A stretch of 64,000 nt of DNA from Propionibacteriaceae bacterium (GTDB taxonomy: Bacteria; Actinomycetota; Actinomycetes; Propionibacteriales; Propionibacteriaceae), in assembly GCA_031271975.1 (NCBI GenBank), contig JAISUR010000039.1, positions 1 through 64,000 on the forward strand, given 5' to 3'. The notes beneath the pieces were generated by a model. That model saw nothing but the letters and a program-made list of their open reading frames with translations. It ran no database searches and had not been told where the DNA came from. Positions 62,572 through 64,000 of this stretch are shown here, one piece after another; position 1 is the first letter of the stretch; every line of letters begins with the position of its first letter. Position numbers and translations under genes: made by a program.

Positions 62572-63750
62572 GTGCCGCGTAATGTCTGGGTCCTTTCTGG
62601 CATCGCGCTGGCCGTGGCCGTCGGGTTCGGGGTAGTCAGCCCGGTCCTGCCGATGTACGCTTCCTCCTTCGGAGTGAACGAGTTTGCGGCTGGGGCGGTC
62701 ATCGCGGCTTTCGCTCTCATGCGCTTCGTGGCCGCCCCGGTCGTTGGACGCCTGGACGACAAGTTCGGGCACCGGGTTGTGCTCATGTCGGGGCTGCTCA
62801 TCGTCGCCGTATCCAGCGCGCTGGCGGGCCTGGCCCGCAACTACGCCGAGTTGATCACACTGCGCGGTATCGGGGGCGTCGGCTCGGCCATGTTCTCCGT
62901 GGCCGGGATGACCGTGTTGCTGTCTTCCGTCGACGCGGAGCACCGGGGACGCGCCTCCGGCATGTGGCAAGGCGGGTTTCTGGTGGGCGCCGTCGCCGGG
63001 CCGGCCCTGGGCGGCGTCTTCGCCGCCATCTCGATCCGGGCGCCATTCTTCTTCTACGCGGGAACGCTGCTCGTCGCCGCCCTCATCACACTCGGGCTGA
63101 CGCCGGTGAACGTCGCCGGGCCCAGCCAGCAGACCACCGCCGCCCGGCCCTTCGGCGAAGTACTGCGAGACGTCCGCTTCCAGGCGGCGTGCCTGGCGCA
63201 CTTGGCCGGAGGCTGGAACAACAACGGCACCCGCTCCACGCTCGTTCCGCTGTTCGTGGCCGCGTTCATTGGCGCGAGCACCACCGAATCAGCGCTGCTG
63301 ACCGGCATCGCGATGGCAGTGGCGGCAGGCGTGCAAATCGTGTTGGTGATGCCGTCGGGATACGTCGTGGACAAAGTCGGACGCCGCATCCCGATGATCG
63401 CTGGAGCGGCGATCGCCGGCGCGTCGTTGCTGCTTATGCCCTTCGCGAACGAAATCTGGATCCTCACCGCCGCCCTGTGCGTATATGCCGCTGGCTCGGC
63501 CCTGATGGGAACGGCCCCAGCGGCCACAGTCGGCGACACGGCTGGCGGTGACCGCGCCGTGGCGGCCTACTCCATGGCCGGCGATCTGGGCTCTATCGCC
63601 GGCCCGCTGGTGGCGGGGGCTTTGGCGGCAGCCATTGGGTACGCGCCGGCGTTTGCCGTGGGCGCGGCGATCTGGCTAGTTTCTGCGCTTGCGTCTGCGC
63701 GTATGCCCAGATCGGACTTCGTCCGAGATCCCGGAACAAGTCCGGGATGA
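62572..63750 (+). CDS. MFS permease
   Basis: 392 residues with twelve hydrophobic helices and the MFS loop GRLDDKFGHRVVLMSG after helix 2, repeated as VDKVGRRIPMIAG after helix 8. It looks like a DHA1-type drug or metabolite exporter; the substrate is unknown. The GTG lies 6 bases after TAGAGT, a leaderless arrangement. The last ~12 residues (SDFVRDPGTSPG) are encoded by an interspersed repeat that has entered the 3' end, so the original C-terminus was probably different. Confidence 0.9.
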   Translation: MPRNVWVLSGIALAVAVGFGVVSPVLPMYASSFGVNEFAAGAVIAAFALMRFVAAPVVGRLDDKFGHRVVLMSGLLIVAVSSALAGLARNYAELITLRGIGGVGSAMFSVAGMTVLLSSVDAEHRGRASGMWQGGFLVGAVAGPALGGVFAAISIRAPFFFYAGTLLVAALITLGLTPVNVAGPSQQTTAARPFGEVLRDVRFQAACLAHLAGGWNNNGTRSTLVPLFVAAFIGASTTESALLTGIAMAVAAGVQIVLVMPSGYVVDKVGRRIPMIAGAAIAGASLLLMPFANEIWILTAALCVYAAGSALMGTAPAATVGDTAGGDRAVAAYSMAGDLGSIAGPLVAGALAAAIGYAPAFAVGAAIWLVSALASARMPRSDFVRDPGTSPG

Positions 63751-63815
63751 CGTGTGTGGGGTCCGAGATCCCGGATCAAGCCCGCGATGACGTGTGTGGG
63801 TGTCCGGGATGACGT
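63714..63815. repeat. Interspersed palindromic repeat at the MFS 3' end
   Basis: CGGACTTCGTCCGAGATCCC with TCCCGGAACAAGTCCGGGA, then a second copy CGAGATCCCGGATCAAGCCCG and a third partial GTCCGGGATGACGTGTGTG. It overlaps the last codons of the MFS gene and ends before the rplA stop. Confidence 0.85.
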
Positions 63816-63829
63816 GTGTGGCCGGCGCC

Positions 63830-64000
63830 TTATTCGGCGCTGGGCTTCGTCTTCGTCGGATCCACGCCCACACCGGGGCCCATCGTCGCGGCGATGGTCG
63901 CCTTCTTGATATAGCGGCCCTTCGACGCGGCCGGCTTGAGGCGCAGTACCTCGTCCAAGGCGGCGAAATAGTTTTGGGCGAGTTGCTCCGCGGTGAAGGA
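63830..64000 (-). CDS. rplA: 50S ribosomal protein L1, C-terminal part
   Basis: The last 56 codons of L1 are in the window: [39 protein letters not shown] is read in overlapping short pieces, the canonical end of L1 domain I. The gene continues beyond base 64000, with rplK expected further upstream on the same strand. The C-terminal TKTKPSAE is variable between species. Confidence 0.93.
   Translation of the reverse strand, partial: SFTAEQLAQNYFAALDEVLRLKPAASKGRYIKKATIAATMGPGVGVDPTKTKPSAE

Overview
This window is a chromosomal segment of a high-GC actinomycete. Three things point to Actinomycetota: a mycothiol S-conjugate amidase (mca), WXG100/type VII secretion-type proteins, and many start codons placed 6-7 bases after a TANNNT -10 hexamer, which is the leaderless promoter form common in this phylum. 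The long leuA with a leucine leader peptide, the glutamine-dependent 679-residue NadE and the short oligoribonuclease agree. I cannot fix the genus.

Layout. 0-5.3 kb: SIMPL protein, aldo/keto reductase, isoprenyl diphosphate synthase, a lipoprotein, argG and a nitroreductase. 5.3-11.1 kb: an accessory island of two divergent WXG100 operons, each encoding a calpain-like (C2) cysteine protease with an ESX-type N-terminal helical region. 11.1-18.2 kb: leuA with leader/attenuator, era, hlyC-like gene, ybeY, phoH, rpmA, rplU, tRNA-Arg and orn. 18.2-31.4 kb: a YdjG/H/I-like membrane operon, mrp, DUF1003, MgtE/CBS protein, tatB, dapA, an O-methyltransferase, a VanW protein, an EamA transporter and transketolase. 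31.5-36.7 kb: pullulanase and a second ESX-like operon. 36.9-44.1 kb: ABC exporter, TIGR03086 protein, ychF, acetylxylan esterase, a DUF2089/adhesin pair and a PerM-like permease. 44.2-59.1 kb: ung, SRPBCC protein, xseAB, ispH, rmuC, ilvA, greA, mca, a lipoprotein, Nudix hydrolase, Bax1-like protein, nadE and recQ. 59.2-64 kb: AGCS symporter with divergent GntR regulator, vapBC, an MFS permease and the 3' end of rplA.

Three things stand out. First, a ~335-nt intergenic element occurs twice in full (45541-45880 and 52353-52690) plus an inverted 3' fragment (45433-45491). It has five 9-nt repeats, a 35-nt invariant block, a GAAA-tetraloop hairpin, compensatory stem changes and a terminal hairpin with an invariant CTCATAC loop. 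It looks like a structured non-coding RNA that I cannot match to a known family. Second, an 18-bp palindrome (ATGGGACYTGGTTCCCAT) lies 21-23 bp upstream of the -10 hexamer of four promoters, all in front of ESX-type genes, suggesting one regulon for both ESX loci. Third, the calpain-like proteins are divergent paralogues with intact catalytic residues and plausible small partner or immunity proteins. The intergenic regions also carry a family of palindromic repeats, including a five-unit tandem array at 62375-62559.
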